This document shows positions 34,639 through 47,452 of a stretch of DNA of 64,000 nt, piece after piece. Made by a program: the position numbers and the translations under genes. Origin of the DNA: Isoetes taiwanensis (taxonomy: Eukaryota > Streptophyta > Lycopodiopsida > Isoetales > Isoetaceae); the NCBI GenBank assembly GCA_021234155.1, contig JAJEKV010000002.1, positions 8,861,709 to 8,925,708 on the forward strand, in the 5' to 3' direction. Position 1 is the first letter of the stretch, and every line of letters starts with the position of its first letter. The notes below the pieces were generated by a model. It did not search any database. It had not been told where the DNA came from and saw only the letters and a program-made list of their open reading frames with translations.

Positions 34639-37555
34639 CTATGAAGAACATGATAGCATACAGACTCCAGGACGATATGCCCATGCTGGTGGAAGTCTTG
34701 CATACTTTTCCATTCCTGGCTGCTCATCATAGGGCCGCTTCATTACCTCTAACAATCTCCAAAGTTCACTGTAGTCTTGTTGCTCAGCTAAGTCAATGGC
34801 TGATTGACACAGATAATTTCTTAACACATATTTTGGATTCACAGAATCCATTGCCAGTTTTCTTTCCGAATCATTAACATCCTCCTCTTTTAGCTGCAGT
34901 AAGAAATAGCAGTCAGTTCTAAGACGATTTTTTAAGACTTGCTTGCCTCACTCCATGCAGGATTAGTTATCTCAGAAAAAAAATTTACCTTGGCCCGGTA
35001 CTGTGCCAGCCATTCAGTCCATGTGTTTTTGCGTTCCTGACCAATGTCCAGAAGAACTGACTTGAGAGAAATTAGTAGTTCATCGTCAGTTGCATCAGAT
35101 GAGCATTTCACATTGGCAAGAACTCTGAAAAAATTGGTATAATCAACTTTGTCAAACGCCATATTACTAAACATCTTGCTGATAAGATCTTTATCATATC
35201 TTTTCAGACCCAACTTCTTAGTCATTAGCTGCTGATAATTTTCCATGAAATTGTCTGCATATCTGTAAGCAGGGATTATAAGTCCATTTGCCTGCATGAA
35301 TTATTAGCTGCAAGTTAATTCCATTGGCATGTACCTTCCAAGTGCAAAGTGTGCTTCATCTTCGGAAATGAGCTCCGCAGAAAGCAGTGAATTAGCCAGC
35401 TGCATAATGTTCCACATCCCAATATCTGGCTGGTTAGCAAAGGAATACCTTCGACCAGGCAAATCTGTCGTATTTGGCGTGTACTTGGGATCAAAGGCAT
35501 CCAAAAATCCAAATGGACCATAATCTATTGTCAAACCAAGGATGCTCATGTTGTCAGTGTTGAGAACACCATGAGTAAAGCCCACACCTTGCCACTTTGC
35601 TATTAGTGCACCAGTAGATTCTGCGACTTCAGCTAACCAAGCTGCAAAAACAAACCATGTCAAGTTGTTTAGATGAGTGACCCTTCCATGGGCAACCATG
35701 ACTAAACCTTTTATAAGGGATCCAAATCAAAAGTTGGGAAGAGCATAAATGATGAGAAGAAGTGAGCGATGGAACCTGCATACTTGTTCTTCGACAAGTC
35801 CACTTGACTCTCCTTTTTAGAATCTTCAGAGCTAGGGGGTTCTCCTGAATTCGCATTGTTATCATTTTTAATAGACACATCCCTTTCTGGGAAGTTATCT
35901 AAATGGGAAAAGTGATACTTTATCGTGTAGTCGGCTAGCTTTTTCACAAGGTCTGAATCTTCTCTAGATGCATGAATCTGATAAGAACCAAATCTTAGAA
36001 AAGATTGTGCAACACGGCAGACAATTGCACCAAGCTCCATCTTTGGGTTTCCACTACAGACAACAGGAGACAACTCAAAGACTAGCTAAGCAAATAGCAT
36101 TTAAAGGAACAACAAACATGGAGAGATATCAAGTAACATACTCATAGAACATATCTCTTAGAACATTTTCTCCAGTAGTCACAAGGCATAGGGCTCGTGT
36201 TGTAGGTATTCCAAGGTAATGCATAGCTTCACTACAAAGAAATTCACGTACGCTGCTGCGCAATACCGCAAGACCATCAGCCATCCTACTATAAGGAGTC
36301 TTTCCAGCACCCTTAAGCTGCAGCTCCCACCGTTCACCCTTATGATTGAGGACTTCGCCAAGGGTGATTGCTCGGCCATCCCCTAATTGCCCCGCCCATA
36401 CTCCAAACTGATGTCCACCATAACACTGTGCATATGGAGCACTAAAAGAATAAACGTCTTAGTTTGAGAATAAGCAGAAAAAAGCATCTCATGTCGGCTG
36501 ACATAACATGGTTGAAGGTTAAAAACTGTGCAACTAAACATGTGATCACTTTATACTTGTAGTGGATGGACATAGAGGAGAACAACTCAAGAGAGCAATA
36601 TATAACATCTCCCTATGTTATGATTTTTAGGTTCATGTACAAACAGAGTTGTTTTTCCCTTACTTTTTTCTTTTTTTTGTGTGTTTTATAATCTTGTGAT
36701 TTCTCAGCATGTCGGCCTTATTCAACTACACATGTACAACAGGTACAGTTCGCCATACTTAGGTCTGCATTTGAAGCACAATTCCTAACTTACATACAGT
36801 CCCTTTAACAATAAATTCATAAGTAAATCTAACTAAGACCTTACCTGCCCTTTAGATCTGCACCCCCTGAGAAGAACGATGGAAAATCTGGCCTCTTAAA
36901 TCTGAAAAAACGACATTTTCAGAAATAGGCCTTGTGAGAGAGTCAACAGGGATATGCCCGCACACATACTCTGAAGGATCCAAATCCAGAAGATCGGCAA
37001 CGTTATCAGACCAGATGATCAGCTCTGGATTCTTAACTTTTGCAGAAGGCCTGACTCGTGAATAGCAGGCGTTGAAGACCTTGAAAAGAAAAATGTGCAG
37101 GTATTACAAAATGGCCATATCAGGTAGATCTATAACCACTATACTGATTTGACTATTACGAAGCCCAAGAATTATAAAATGGCTGCCACTAACAGACTAT
37201 AGCCAAAACTTCAAATTGGCAACAAAAGTATCCCAACCTGTCTAACAGGCCCAGCTTCTCTAGTATCTCCAGGAAGCTCCCTAGTAAAAGAATGATCCCA
37301 TTTAAGCTCCTCCAGTTTCTTCCGTCTGCCAATATCATTCTCTTTTCCACTTGCCCCAACGCTACCATTATGTGGGACACTGTCTTGGAGATTAAGGCGC
37401 TGAAAACTCTGGTCGGCCATGAAAACACGGCGGGCAAGGGAAGGGAAGGAATGACGGAGATGGCTATGGCGACAACGATGGGGTCCTGTGGACGAAATTG
37501 ACCTAACCCTAATTGGTGCGGAGTGAAAGAGCAGAAGGGATGATGCCATAGCCAT
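34639..37555 (-). CDS. SELO: SelO protein adenylyltransferase (UPF0061), eight exons
   Basis: SelO is a pseudokinase-fold enzyme that transfers AMP from ATP to Ser, Thr or Tyr of target proteins in mitochondria and plastids. Exons (high to low): 37555-37238, 37079-36970, 36901-36845, 36441-36142, 36053-35776, 35641-35335, 35262-34989, 34893-34639. All seven introns (68-403 bp) are GT-AG, and the total of 1899 nt gives 632 residues. The start [14 protein letters not shown] opens an Arg/Ser-rich, acid-poor stretch of about 45 residues, typical of an organelle transit peptide. The frame is open further upstream. Signatures: [43 protein letters not shown] (Lys205 as likely ATP contact), [39 protein letters not shown] (378-387, metal and catalytic residues), [15 protein letters not shown]. 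The C-terminus CMLSCSS has Cys where animal SelO has selenocysteine. Exon 5 holds a Ser/Asn/Lys-rich loop. All core motifs are present, so the gene looks functional. Confidence 0.95.
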
Positions 37556-38095
37556 GGGCTGCAAAACCCATTTTTCCAAAACAAAGGGGGTGGTGTTATC
37601 CTGGGGCTGGCGCGTGTTCCCATTCAACTTACCACATGGCAGATTTCCAATCCTCTCTTCCACACGTACTTCTTCCATGACTTGAACCACACTTGTGTAG
37701 TTCAATACATGGACAAGCATCATCCCAACATTGGCATCATCTCATCGGACATACTAGTTAAGGTGCCCGGCATTGCTCGGCATAACTTGAAAGACTGCAA
37801 ATGATGATCCAACCACTATAGAACATCACACATGCACATATACGTTGTTTATGTTTTGATCGATGTTTTAGGAACATTCTTATCTAGTAGAAAACCAAGC
37901 GCCCAACGTCGCTAGGCTATAAGGGTTATGTGGTGAATTTGGCTTTTTAGATTAGTGTAGCATGTGTAACCTTCATTGAAGATAAATGGCAATCCACAAG
38001 TAAGCAGCCTTGATATATATAATATGGATACAGATTAGACAACTTAAAGCTATGTAGTATGGCAATCATAGTTGGTAGGTGTAGAGTTTGATTGT

Positions 38096-38203
38096 AATAT
38101 TTAATGATACCCAAAAACATTCCAGTGTTCAAGGGTAATGTCATCTAGGTGGTCCAATTTAATAAATCATTCACAATCTTTGAAAAGTAAACTCATTTAG
38201 CAA
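38096..38203. repeat. Direct repeat R1 flanking the duplicated SELO exon
   Basis: About 104-108 bp from AATATTTAATGATACCCA to AACTCATTTAGCAA, repeated as R2 at 38841-38944 with a few differences and a short deletion. Confidence 0.9.
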
Positions 38204-38209
38204 CACAAA

Positions 38210-38840
38210 GAAAAAATGCTCACAACATAAGATATGATTAATAACAGAACCATGACACTTCGAAATGGTCCTCAACTTCATCTAAAATGGCAATTTGGAA
38301 TAGCTACATAAAAAGCTTCTTTATTATCTAATCCATGCTCAAGGTTCCTCTGTCGTTCATCAAGCTCCCTCTCCTTTTACAATACATTGCCCCTACGAGG
38401 CTCAATGTGAGTCATGTTTCTATACATATAAAGACATATAGCACAGGCTATAATAAGCGTTTTTCCTTAAAACTTTACAATTCTATACTGGTTATGCAGC
38501 TTTGGTTGTACAAGAGAATGCAAGCAGCCCATCCTATGAAGAACATGATAGCATACAGACTCCAGGACGATATGCCCATGCTGGTGGAAGTCTTGCATAC
38601 TTTTCCATTCCTGGCTGCTCATCATAGGGCCGCTTCATTACCTCTAACAATCTCCAAAGTTCATTGTAGTCTTTTTGCTCAGCTAAGTCAATGGCTGATT
38701 GACACAGATAATTTCTTAACACATATTTTGGATTCACAGAATCCATTGCCAGTTTTCTTTCCGAATCATTAACATCCTCCTCTTTTAGCTGCAGTAAGAA
38801 ATAGTAGTCAGTTCTAAGATATGATTTTTTAAGACTTGCT
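38210..38840 (-). pseudogene. SELO: Duplicated last exon of SELO
   Basis: A copy of 34314-34943, covering the 3' flank, the whole coding part of exon 8 (38746-38534 stays open to the CMLSCSS stop) and the end of intron 7 with its acceptor. Identity is very high. In the encoded piece, [10 protein letters not shown] becomes AEQKDYNELW. Because intron sequence is included, the copy came from DNA, not from mRNA. It lies about 0.7 kb upstream of the gene on the same strand and has no other SELO exons, so it is not expected to make a product by itself. Confidence 0.9.
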
Positions 38841-38944
38841 AATATTTAATGATACCCAGAAACATTTGTTCAAAGGTAATGTCATCTAGGTGGTCCAATT
38901 TAATAAATCATTCACAATCTTTGAAAAGTAAACTCATTTAGCAA
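38841..38944. repeat. Direct repeat R2 flanking the duplicated SELO exon
   Basis: Partner of R1. The exon copy lies exactly between R1 and R2. Confidence 0.9.
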
Positions 38945-39974
38945 ATGTAATGTTTTGAGCAAGTAATATGTCTAATGTATAATGTTTCGCTTATAGAGAT
39001 GATAGGTAGTTCGCATAAATATGAACTAATTAGATTTCTTGTTTTTGTAGAAAATGTAAATACCAAAGGATAGGTCGGAATGTACAATAGACATCATAAA
39101 TTGTGGCAACGGATTAGGGCAGTTGCTCTATTCTATTGCCTAACTGTTGCTTAACTGTTGCGCTCAAAACTGCAATTGACTGGAATTATCAGAAGGCATT
39201 ATAGCATCTTTGCAAAAATATTCCTTTAAGAGAAGGAAGGTTCTGATATAGTAGAAACATCCAAGTCTGATGACAGGAGCTTATGAAGAACATGGTATTT
39301 ACACTAAAAACCATAATATTACAGTGCAATATACAAATATCTTTGTGAATTGAACATGCCCATGGTAACCAACTGGAAACTGATGCAAACTTGCGAAAAG
39401 AGCATGGCAAACTATGTTAGATATCGGCGGAGAACATATTTTAAGAAGAAACTGCCACGTAACAACTGTCCTACAATAATTTCCAAGGCAATTCCTTGAT
39501 CATCTTCAACCCCTCCCTAATCAAGGGAGTAAAGAAAACACTTATATAAACAGGTTCTTTCAATTTCAAAGTTCCCAATTCCTTCTTTGGCTCACATCAT
39601 TAAAAAAGGCATATTTTCAGGATGTAAGTTATTCATTCATTCAGTATAAAGTAGACTCCAAACTGTTTTGTAGCCTTAACTTGGTGGCATAGGGACAGCA
39701 TTGCAAGCATGCCAAGCTAGTGAGCCATGGCATTTTTTTGAAAGGTAAAGGCTAGAGGCCACATTGTTGAATGAATTTTCCTAAGTGGTGTATTTCTTTG
39801 CAGCAAGCTCCAGTGCTCCAATGATAATCCTGAAGGTTGTATAATAGCTCTTCCAATGAGAAGTTTAAAGATATACTACATCTAAGAGTCAAATGTTTTT
39901 GGAAAATTTCACAATAGTCCAGACCTTCATGCCTTCAAATGCAGTCACAAACCCATTATATTTTTTATTTTCAG
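38945..39974. other. No supported gene
   Basis: AT-rich spacer between the SELO duplication and a truncated LTR. No family signature was seen in its short open frames. Confidence 0.35.
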
Positions 39975-40787
39975 CTTCTGACTCTGTTATGTGGTGCTTA
40001 GTCACTCCATAACCTCCATAGCCTGGTGGGCTCTATGCACAGGCCGCATGTAATAGAAACTAAAGGGTCTATACTAGAAGCATCATCTACACAAGGCTAC
40101 TAGGTCCCTACCCCCCTTTCCAATACAAGAGGTGCAAGATGATCAACCAATCATCGTATATCCACATAGCATGATAAATAATAAGAATAACATTTAATCC
40201 TAATCATATAAATCTAACTTACAGTTAGGGATTATTGATTAGGGTTCATGAGCCGAACTTAGAGTTCTATAACGACTCTACTAGGGATACAAAATGCTAA
40301 ATCACCTGGAATTATAATTCCAGATGATCTATCAAGGCCTCTACTCCAAATACCTGCTCCAGAGGAACTTCCGCCCGCTCCTGGTGTCTCCATCGCTCTG
40401 CAAGTGGTTCGGGATATCTCCCACTCCTTTTGATGCAATTATGTTGTGTTCTAGTAGGCGATTCTCGAAAAGGAGTTTCAAGCGCGAACAGGATTCAAGG
40501 ACTATTGGAGCCAGAAAATGGCCTAGGTTTAGGGTTTGGCTATTAATAGGTTAGGGTTGCCATGTCATGCCATGTAGCTCCAATAGGGTGCGCCCCTGTG
40601 GCAGTTCGGCAATAGGAGGAAGCCATGTGGAAATGGTTCCATATCTAAGGTTGGCTAAGTTATATATAATGACTTAGCCATGCTCTCCTTTCCCCACTAA
40701 TGTATACAAGCTTACTAAGGTAGGTTTGTATGGTGACGTGGCCTAAAATATACGTATTTATACCATATATTTTAGGGGAACACCACA
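39975..40787 (-). repeat. LTR (3' LTR of minus-strand Ty3/gypsy), truncated
   Basis: Read on the minus strand it begins TGTGGTGTTCCCCTAAAATA at 40787 and can be followed to about 39975 (ACTCTGTTATGTGGTGC on plus). About half of the 1.6-kb LTR length is present and the outer part is missing. The segment around 40320-40590 recurs at 43.0, 47.4-47.9 and 58.4-58.7 kb. A purine-rich tract (AAAGGGAAAAGAA on minus, 40788-40800) sits just outside the start. Confidence 0.8.
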
Positions 40788-40800
40788 TTCTTTTCCCTTT

Positions 40801-42810
40801 AGCATAATGAGTTCTCAGCATTGCAATAAGGTGGATGAACCATTGGAGCCTCGAAAACTTCCTCTGGTTTTGGAGCATGCTTCTTTAATAAGCTTCCCTT
40901 GTTGCTAGAACATATTCTCGCACTTCTTCCAAAAACTGTTGTGTATCTGCCAGAAGTTGTTGAGAAACTTCCACCTTAGACACTGGATTGTGCCATGCAT
41001 CTGGGGTCAAGCATTGATAGCCGTAATTAATCATGAAGGGAGACACCTTCGATGACTCTTTCTTCGTACTATTGTACGAAAACTCGACTAGGTAGATGTA
41101 ATCGGCCTATTTGGATAGCTTGTTCCAAACATAGTTTCTCAACATGTCCTCTAAGGTTCTATTGGTGTGCTTCGTTTGCCTATCTGTCTGCAGGTGTGAT
41201 AAACAAAACTTAGTGTGGATCGTGTTGAAGAAGTCTTGCCAAAAGGCACTGATGAACTTCAGGATCTCTATCGGAGACAATCGCCCTGGGCATTCCACGC
41301 AATCTAAAAATCTCTTTGGTAAATAACAAGGTTGTATCCAAAGTCGTGTCATGTGCCATCTTAGATAACTTATCTACCACAACCATCAAGGCACCAAAGC
41401 CCCTTGCTGGCCTTGGAAGGTCCGTTATAAAATCCATGCTGACAACTTCCCACTTGGCATCTGGCACCGCCAAAAATGCCAAAGCTCCCGAGATTCGAAG
41501 TTGTTTCGCCTTTGTCTCCTGACACAACTGCCACTCCTGGATATACTTGGCTATCTGTTTCTTCGTGCCTGGACAGAAATAGCTACTTCTAATCTTGAAG
41601 TAGGTCTTCTCATAAATCCTGCATGGCTAGCAATGGGGCTATTATACGTGTCATGCAAGATTAGCTTCCTTCCTAATGCTTCAGGTATGTATAACTTATT
41701 CTTGTGATGTAAAAAATTGCCTCTCTTTAAAATGCTTGAAGGTCTCTCTCTCCTTATTCGTCCTTGCGTTTTTGCAAAGACTAGCCCACACATGCTTGAA
41801 TTCCGTGCTAGAAGGGAATAGCTTCTTCTATCTTCATTGTTGAATTCGCTTGGCAAGGTGAGATGGCATTGCAATGCACTTGTGTCTAGAGGCCGTCGAG
41901 AGAGCGTGTCAAGAACCACATTTAATTTGCTTGGGTTATATACTATCTCGAAGTCATATTCTTCGAGGAATTACATCCATCACCTCTGCCTCAAGTTAAG
42001 AAGTGGTTGTGTTTTGACATAGTGGAGGCTCTGTTGATCGGTATCTAACTGAAATTTCCTGCCAAGCAAGTAGTGCCTCCGTATGCGAAGAACTCTTACA
42101 ACTGCTAGACGCTCCTGTTTATGCATTGGATAGTGTTGTTCAGCCTTATTCATCCTCTTAGAGTCATAGGCTACTACTCTTCCTTCTTGTATGAGAACTC
42201 CACCCATTGCTTGCTACTACGTTATCTTTGTTTGGATCTGGTAGGGTGAGCACTAGTGCCATTGTCAAGGCTTCTTTGAGCCTTTCGGAAGAAGCTTGAA
42301 TGTTGTCTAGTCAATGTGCCACACAATCCTTTACTTTTTTACTCTTAATGATGTTCGACAAGGGGGATGCCCACTTAGCAGCGTCCTTTATAAACTTTCG
42401 GTAGTAGCATGCTAAGCCAAGAAAGCTGCTCACTTCAGAGATATTCTTCGGTGCCAGCCAATCTACTATGTCTTCTATTTTTGTCAGGTCGATGGAGATT
42501 CCCTTCGTTGTGACCACATGCCCCAGATATTCCACTCTACCTGTTGCAAAATGGCATTTGGAGAATTTAGCGTATAAACAATGTCGTCTTAGCTTTCCTA
42601 GAACTGACCTTAAATGTACCACATTCTCTTCCATAGAATTGCTATAGAGTAGAATGTCATTGAAAAAAATGATGATGAATTTGTCAAAGAAATCCCTGAA
42701 GATGTCATTCATCAAGTGCATGAAAGTCGCTAGAGTATTTGATAGACCAAAGGGCATGACTGTAAACTCTAGCCTAAGGATATATTCAACATCATCCTTT
42801 ATCATGCGTC
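40801..42810 (-). pseudogene. Ty3/gypsy pol relic (RT, RNase H, integrase)
   Basis: Minus-strand pol in order. RT is in the frame from 42805 (FTVMPFGLSNTLATFMHLMN, then FNDILLYSNSMEENV, in which FNDIL replaces FDDIL, and RVEYLGHVVTTKGI, VSSFLGLACYYRKF). RNase H is at 42207-41980 (GGVLIQEGRVVAYDS, LLGRKFQLDTDQQSLHYV). Integrase is at about 41790-41110, with an HDTYNSPIASHAGF zinc region, ELSMDFITDLP-like WEVVSMDFITDLPRP, AIVSDRDPEVHQC and NRTLEDMLRNYVW. Gag, protease and the first part of RT are missing. A shortened LTR follows at 42815. The Asp to Asn change in the catalytic pair and many frameshifts show it is dead. Confidence 0.85.
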
Positions 42811-42814
42811 TACT

Positions 42815-43215
42815 AATTAATCCTAATCACATGCATCTAACTTAAAGTTAAGGTTCATTGATTAGGATTCATGAGCCGATCTGAGGGTTCTAACACCTAA
42901 TCCTAATCATATGCATCTAACTTACAGTTAAGGTTCATTGATTCGGGTTCATGAGCGGAACTGAGGGTTCTAGAATGGCTCTACTAGAGATACGAAACCT
43001 GAAATGCTAATTCCAGATGACCTATCAATGCCTCTACTCCAAATACCTACTCCGGAGGAACTTCAGCCTGCTCCTGGTGTCTCCATCGCTCTGTAGGTGG
43101 TTCGGGGTATCTTCCACTCCTTCTGATGCGTGCATACATCCTTCTGGGGCTGCTCCACTATGCTATGCTGTAGCAGACGATTCTCGAAACGGAGTTTCAA
43201 ACACTGTAATGGGTC
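42815..43215 (-). repeat. LTR fragment with internal 79-bp tandem duplication
   Basis: Corresponds to the middle of the 39975-40787 LTR (CAATGCCTCTACTCCAAATA; GGTGTCTCCATCGCTCTG; ATTCTCGAAACGGAGTTTCA). The part TAATCCTAATCA...GAGGGTTCTA occurs twice in tandem (about 42819-42893 and 42898-42972). It is probably the remains of the 5' LTR joined to RT by a deletion. Confidence 0.75.
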
Positions 43216-46200
43216 CTGGCCACTTGATGGGCTAGTATATGTACTTATGTAGGTATGTGGAGAATACATAAGAAAGGGTTTTACCTTTATGGAAAAGAAT
43301 TTTTGCAAGAATCTTTGGAGAGCATGAAGGTATAAGGAGCAATTTCTGGGCAGTTTTGGTGACTGAACTTTGGAGCATCAGATCTCGGTGATCAGAGGTA
43401 ATTTTTAGCTGATTTTTCTATTATTTGAAAGATTTTGGAGTAAGCTTTCCAGATTGAGTCTGATAATGCCTGCCCAAATTCGACTGTACGCAAAAGTTAT
43501 GGCAGAAACAGTGATCTGAGTCAGAATCAACTGCACTATGTATGTTCATCTATAGTTTCTTGGAGCTAGAAGGCAATCTTTGGAGGTGCAAACAATTGCA
43601 AGGGGTCCGGAGGTCTATGCATAAAGGAATTCTCAAATGGAAGTTTTTTTTGTTGATTCTCTGGATTACATCGCTGTTGCTATGAGTAAATTTTTTATGG
43701 ATTACATCGTTGTTGCTATGAGTAAAATTGTTCATGCTTTGTGATAAGAGAATTAGTGCCTATGTATTGATCTAAATTCATGGATGTACTAAGTTGATTT
43801 GTTCCTCTAAGTGCTACACAAAATGGGAAATCTGTACCATATGCAACAAATAACAATTTGAGGGAAGCCATGTCGAAATTGATTGGAAAGGGTCAGATTT
43901 GACCTAGGCAAGACGATTTTGATGACAAAATGTAGATCTGAGCTTGTTTGGTGCTTGTTAAGTGTTCTGGATGTAATTGCTCCATCGGGAATCTGTCAAA
44001 AAACATGAGAAACAATGGATCATATTCAGAATCAGAACTGGGTTGCAAGGACAATGGCCAACATGAGGGTGAGAGGTGCCAATTTGCCTTAGAGAGGCTT
44101 AGATTTGAAGAATATGTGACTTAGGAACTTCCACGCTGTGCCCAGTTTGGATGTTTCTGTTTCTGCTATTTATAGTTGCTTTGTTGCCTTATTTGCTATC
44201 TATGTTGCTAACAATTTGTTATTTAAACCCTAAATAAATATATAATAACTCCGAAGTGGGACACAGCGGTATAAGGTGTTGGATTTAGTACAGATTATCC
44301 ACCGAGTAAGTCTAGGTAAGTGGTAAGTGATTTGGTTAACCACAATGGACGAAAATATGTAAGAATTTGCATTGATATGGATGATTGAACTTCGTAACTG
44401 GGAAATAATAACATATAAACTTATTAATCCTAAGACTAATGAGATATTACACTTTGGCTCCTGGAGATGGGGCCTAGGTCCGAGATCATTTGATAGGTGA
44501 TATAAGCAGTCAAGGTCATGAGACCCTATGGAATTTTAAGTGCGAAAATTTTGAGTTTTCACGTTAGACACACCAATAAATTTATGAGCTAAGGAAGTTG
44601 GGTTTTAATATAAAAATATTAAAAGTACAAGAAATTTATCACAGCGGCCAAGGCCGTCGCGAACATTTCTCTTTATCAACTCGTTCACTACTTCGAATTG
44701 TGTACTTGGGACTTTCACATATAATTGTCTTCTGGTGCCCCATCATTTTCCAAAGAATTATCATCTTCATGTCAGCTTTTGCAATTGTGGCCACTTGACT
44801 TGGTCATGTAATCTGTTCACCACAGAGGCCACCATAAGACAGGACTTATCTATTTGTGTGGCCATTCGAATGGCCATTAGTATCTACAACTGCAAATAGG
44901 AGTTAGCAATGATTCTGCATTTGTATCTATTTCTTAACATTGGTTCAATCCTAGAGAAAAAGCCACTTGGAGCATCCAGGATCAATCTTCTTCTTACATT
45001 GAGTTTTGAATTTTGGAAATCCAAAGCCCGTTACTTGCCTAGCGAGGCAATTTGCCAGTTCTTTTCAATGTCTACCATTTACATTCTGTCTATCTAACTG
45101 GTTCTATTTCTCCTCACATATCCCATCATAAATGTCTAGAAGGATCTGCACTTCTTAAACATTCAAAAGTTGTACTCTCTTTCTCTGTGTTCTCTTACTT
45201 TTTATTCTTTTCCTTAGTAATAGTTCCTCTATCACTAGCTATTGTATCTGGATGTAGAGGAGATGAGTGAACCTCAGAATGCACAAGCTTGTGTCATGTT
45301 CTTCTGCTTGACCCTATGACAATGTTACAACCTTCTTTTCTGGCAGAATTACAAAGCCTCAACATGATATTAATACTAAAAAACTAAAATTATAGCTTTG
45401 AAAATGCATATTACTAGAATCAAGAGAATAGTCGATGATTTGTGCTCCAAAGCTCCATCCCTTACCCTTGCTGCTTCTGGTCATGCAGTAAGGGATGGAA
45501 AACTGCCATGGCTGGATCTAAAGCGGTTACTACATTCCATGCAGAGCTCTCAGCAATGAAGTCTTCACAATATCATAGCATCAACATCTTTCAATAGCAT
45601 AGCCGTAGCCTTCAAGCTAAACCGTTTATAGCTTTTTAGTTGGATTGTTGATGATCAGAAGGCAGGGAGCGGAATAGATGTAAAGGAAGGAGTAGAGGTC
45701 CAGAGACGAGTGGAATAGATAGGCCTGCTCGAAATAAAAAGAGGATTACTCATGCATTATAATCGATGCAATAAAAAAAAGAAGATGTTGGTGAGCGGCT
45801 GCCCTAGTGCACACAGCGGATCTGGCAAAAAGTTATATCTTCAAATCCACAGGGTCTGATGCTTGCAGGGCCGATGCTTGCAAATTTGAAGAAATTTGTA
45901 TGTCTGAAACATCCGGAAGCATCATGTCGATAAGCATTATATCTTTGTTCTGGAGCACCCAGGGAAATAGTCCTCGCTTCTTGCATATCTAAATGCCGGA
46001 TTTCCATTATCAGAATCTCAGAATTACATTATCAGAATCTCAGAATCGGTATGGGACATTGTATTCCGCATGAGTGACATGGTTCTGAGGTAAGTTTTGC
46101 ATTTTGGAAAATGTTAGTATATTTCCTTGTTCAGTACATTACATAGGTGTTGGAGCTACATCAATGACAGCCAGACTTATGACTTCCTCGACGTGTTTGT

Positions 46201-47320
46201 ATTGTGATCATGATCTTCACTAGTAAGTTAGCTACTTTGATATGGTTAGGTTGTATAGGCAACCTCGGCAAGGGTAAAATCTAGGCACATGTAAATAGTG
46301 AATGTCTAACGCACATCACATGTCTTAGTCTTTGGTATTGTTCCACAGTTGTCTTGGCATTTTATTATGTACTTGAATCCTCCGAGGACGGACTTTTAAG
46401 TTCGGTGGCCTGGGTTGCTCTGGCATGCTCATGTTCATATGTGTTTCTCTATGGTATTCTTGTGCTCTATGACGCCGGGCGTAGTTCTCCTAGCAGGGAT
46501 GCTATGCCACCTTTGTGACTCCATAGTAAGGGGTTCTCCAGTGCCAGACGTGGGTTGGGAAGGGTATGTGCATACGAGGTTCACCCCACCCGTCCCGCTA
46601 CAGGGCTCGGAATGTAAGCTGGCTGGGCATGTTTCTGCTAACAGGGCCTGTATGTAGGTTGGTTGAGCTTCCCATTGTCCCGGAGCTATGTTATGATGTT
46701 TTGGTATTTTGACTATGTTTCTTTAGGGAAGCCAGTCAAAGGCTCTTAAAACACCGGAGAAACCGTGAGCTCCCAAGCAGTGGGAGGAGAATCGGATCTC
46801 TGACCGCGTAATTGCTCAGAGTCAGATGATCTATCAAATGATGGTTAAGTGTAGGAAATAGAGGTTATTGTTTCTCTACTTTTGATGCTCATGTTTAGTA
46901 TTTCCTTGGATTGTGTTGTCATTGGATTTTATGTCTCTACTTATTATGCTTATATTCTTGTATCCAAGATTTCCAAGGTATTTTCATGCATGCAATGGCA
47001 GCCAGGGATCCCCAGTTAGTCACGAGGACTAACCCCATTGAGTGCATATGCAGTTAATCTGCAAGTCAGTGGTCAAATTGATGGCAGTAATGTAGCCGGG
47101 AATCCTGACGGAAATCTAAAGCTAGAAATTCTGTTTGATATTGTATATATTGAGAATATTGTGGATTGTATAATTCCTCTAGATTTATGTTGTTCATGAT
47201 GGATAACAGAATTCATAAGTATTTGCCCATTGAGTTTTGTGTATGTAAATACAACTGTGCAAAAAGAAAATTCAATTCTTCACCTATACTATCAACCTAG
47301 AATTAGTGCAAGTATTGACA
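43216..47320. other. No intact gene; repeat-derived AT-rich sequence
   Basis: No family signature found in any short open frame. A CACTA-like terminus lies at 44628-44672. The GC-richer stretch 46380-46700 has the look of LTR sequence but I could not match it to the LTRs in this window. Confidence 0.35.
44628..44672. repeat. CACTA-like terminal fragment, copy 2
   Basis: TACAAGAAATTTATCACAGC followed by GGCCAAGGCCGTCGCGAAC is the inverted counterpart of 26767-26812 and resembles the left terminus of plant CACTA elements (CACTACAAGAAA) with the first bases lost. Confidence 0.4.
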
Positions 47321-47324
47321 AGAT

Positions 47325-47452
47325 CTCGAGTTGCCAGGAGTGTCAACTCAGCAACGAACATCGTTCAAGGACTGTTGGAGCCAGAAAATGGCCTAAGTTT
47401 AGGGTTTAGCCATTAGTAGATTAGGGTTGCCATGTCAATCCATGTGGCTCCA
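47325..47452 (-). repeat. Minus-strand LTR A, left fragment
   Basis: Contains TTCAAGGACTGTTGGAGCCA and continues to GGCTCCAATA, the same order as 40481-40590. It breaks off at GCTCCAATA, and the continuation (GGGTGCG...) is found at 54237. Confidence 0.8.

Noticed and set aside
36230-36300. Leu instead of Arg in the SelO motif DG(R)AVLRSS
   Set aside because: To my knowledge plant SelO proteins commonly have Leu here; the rest of the site is intact, so I do not treat it as loss of function.
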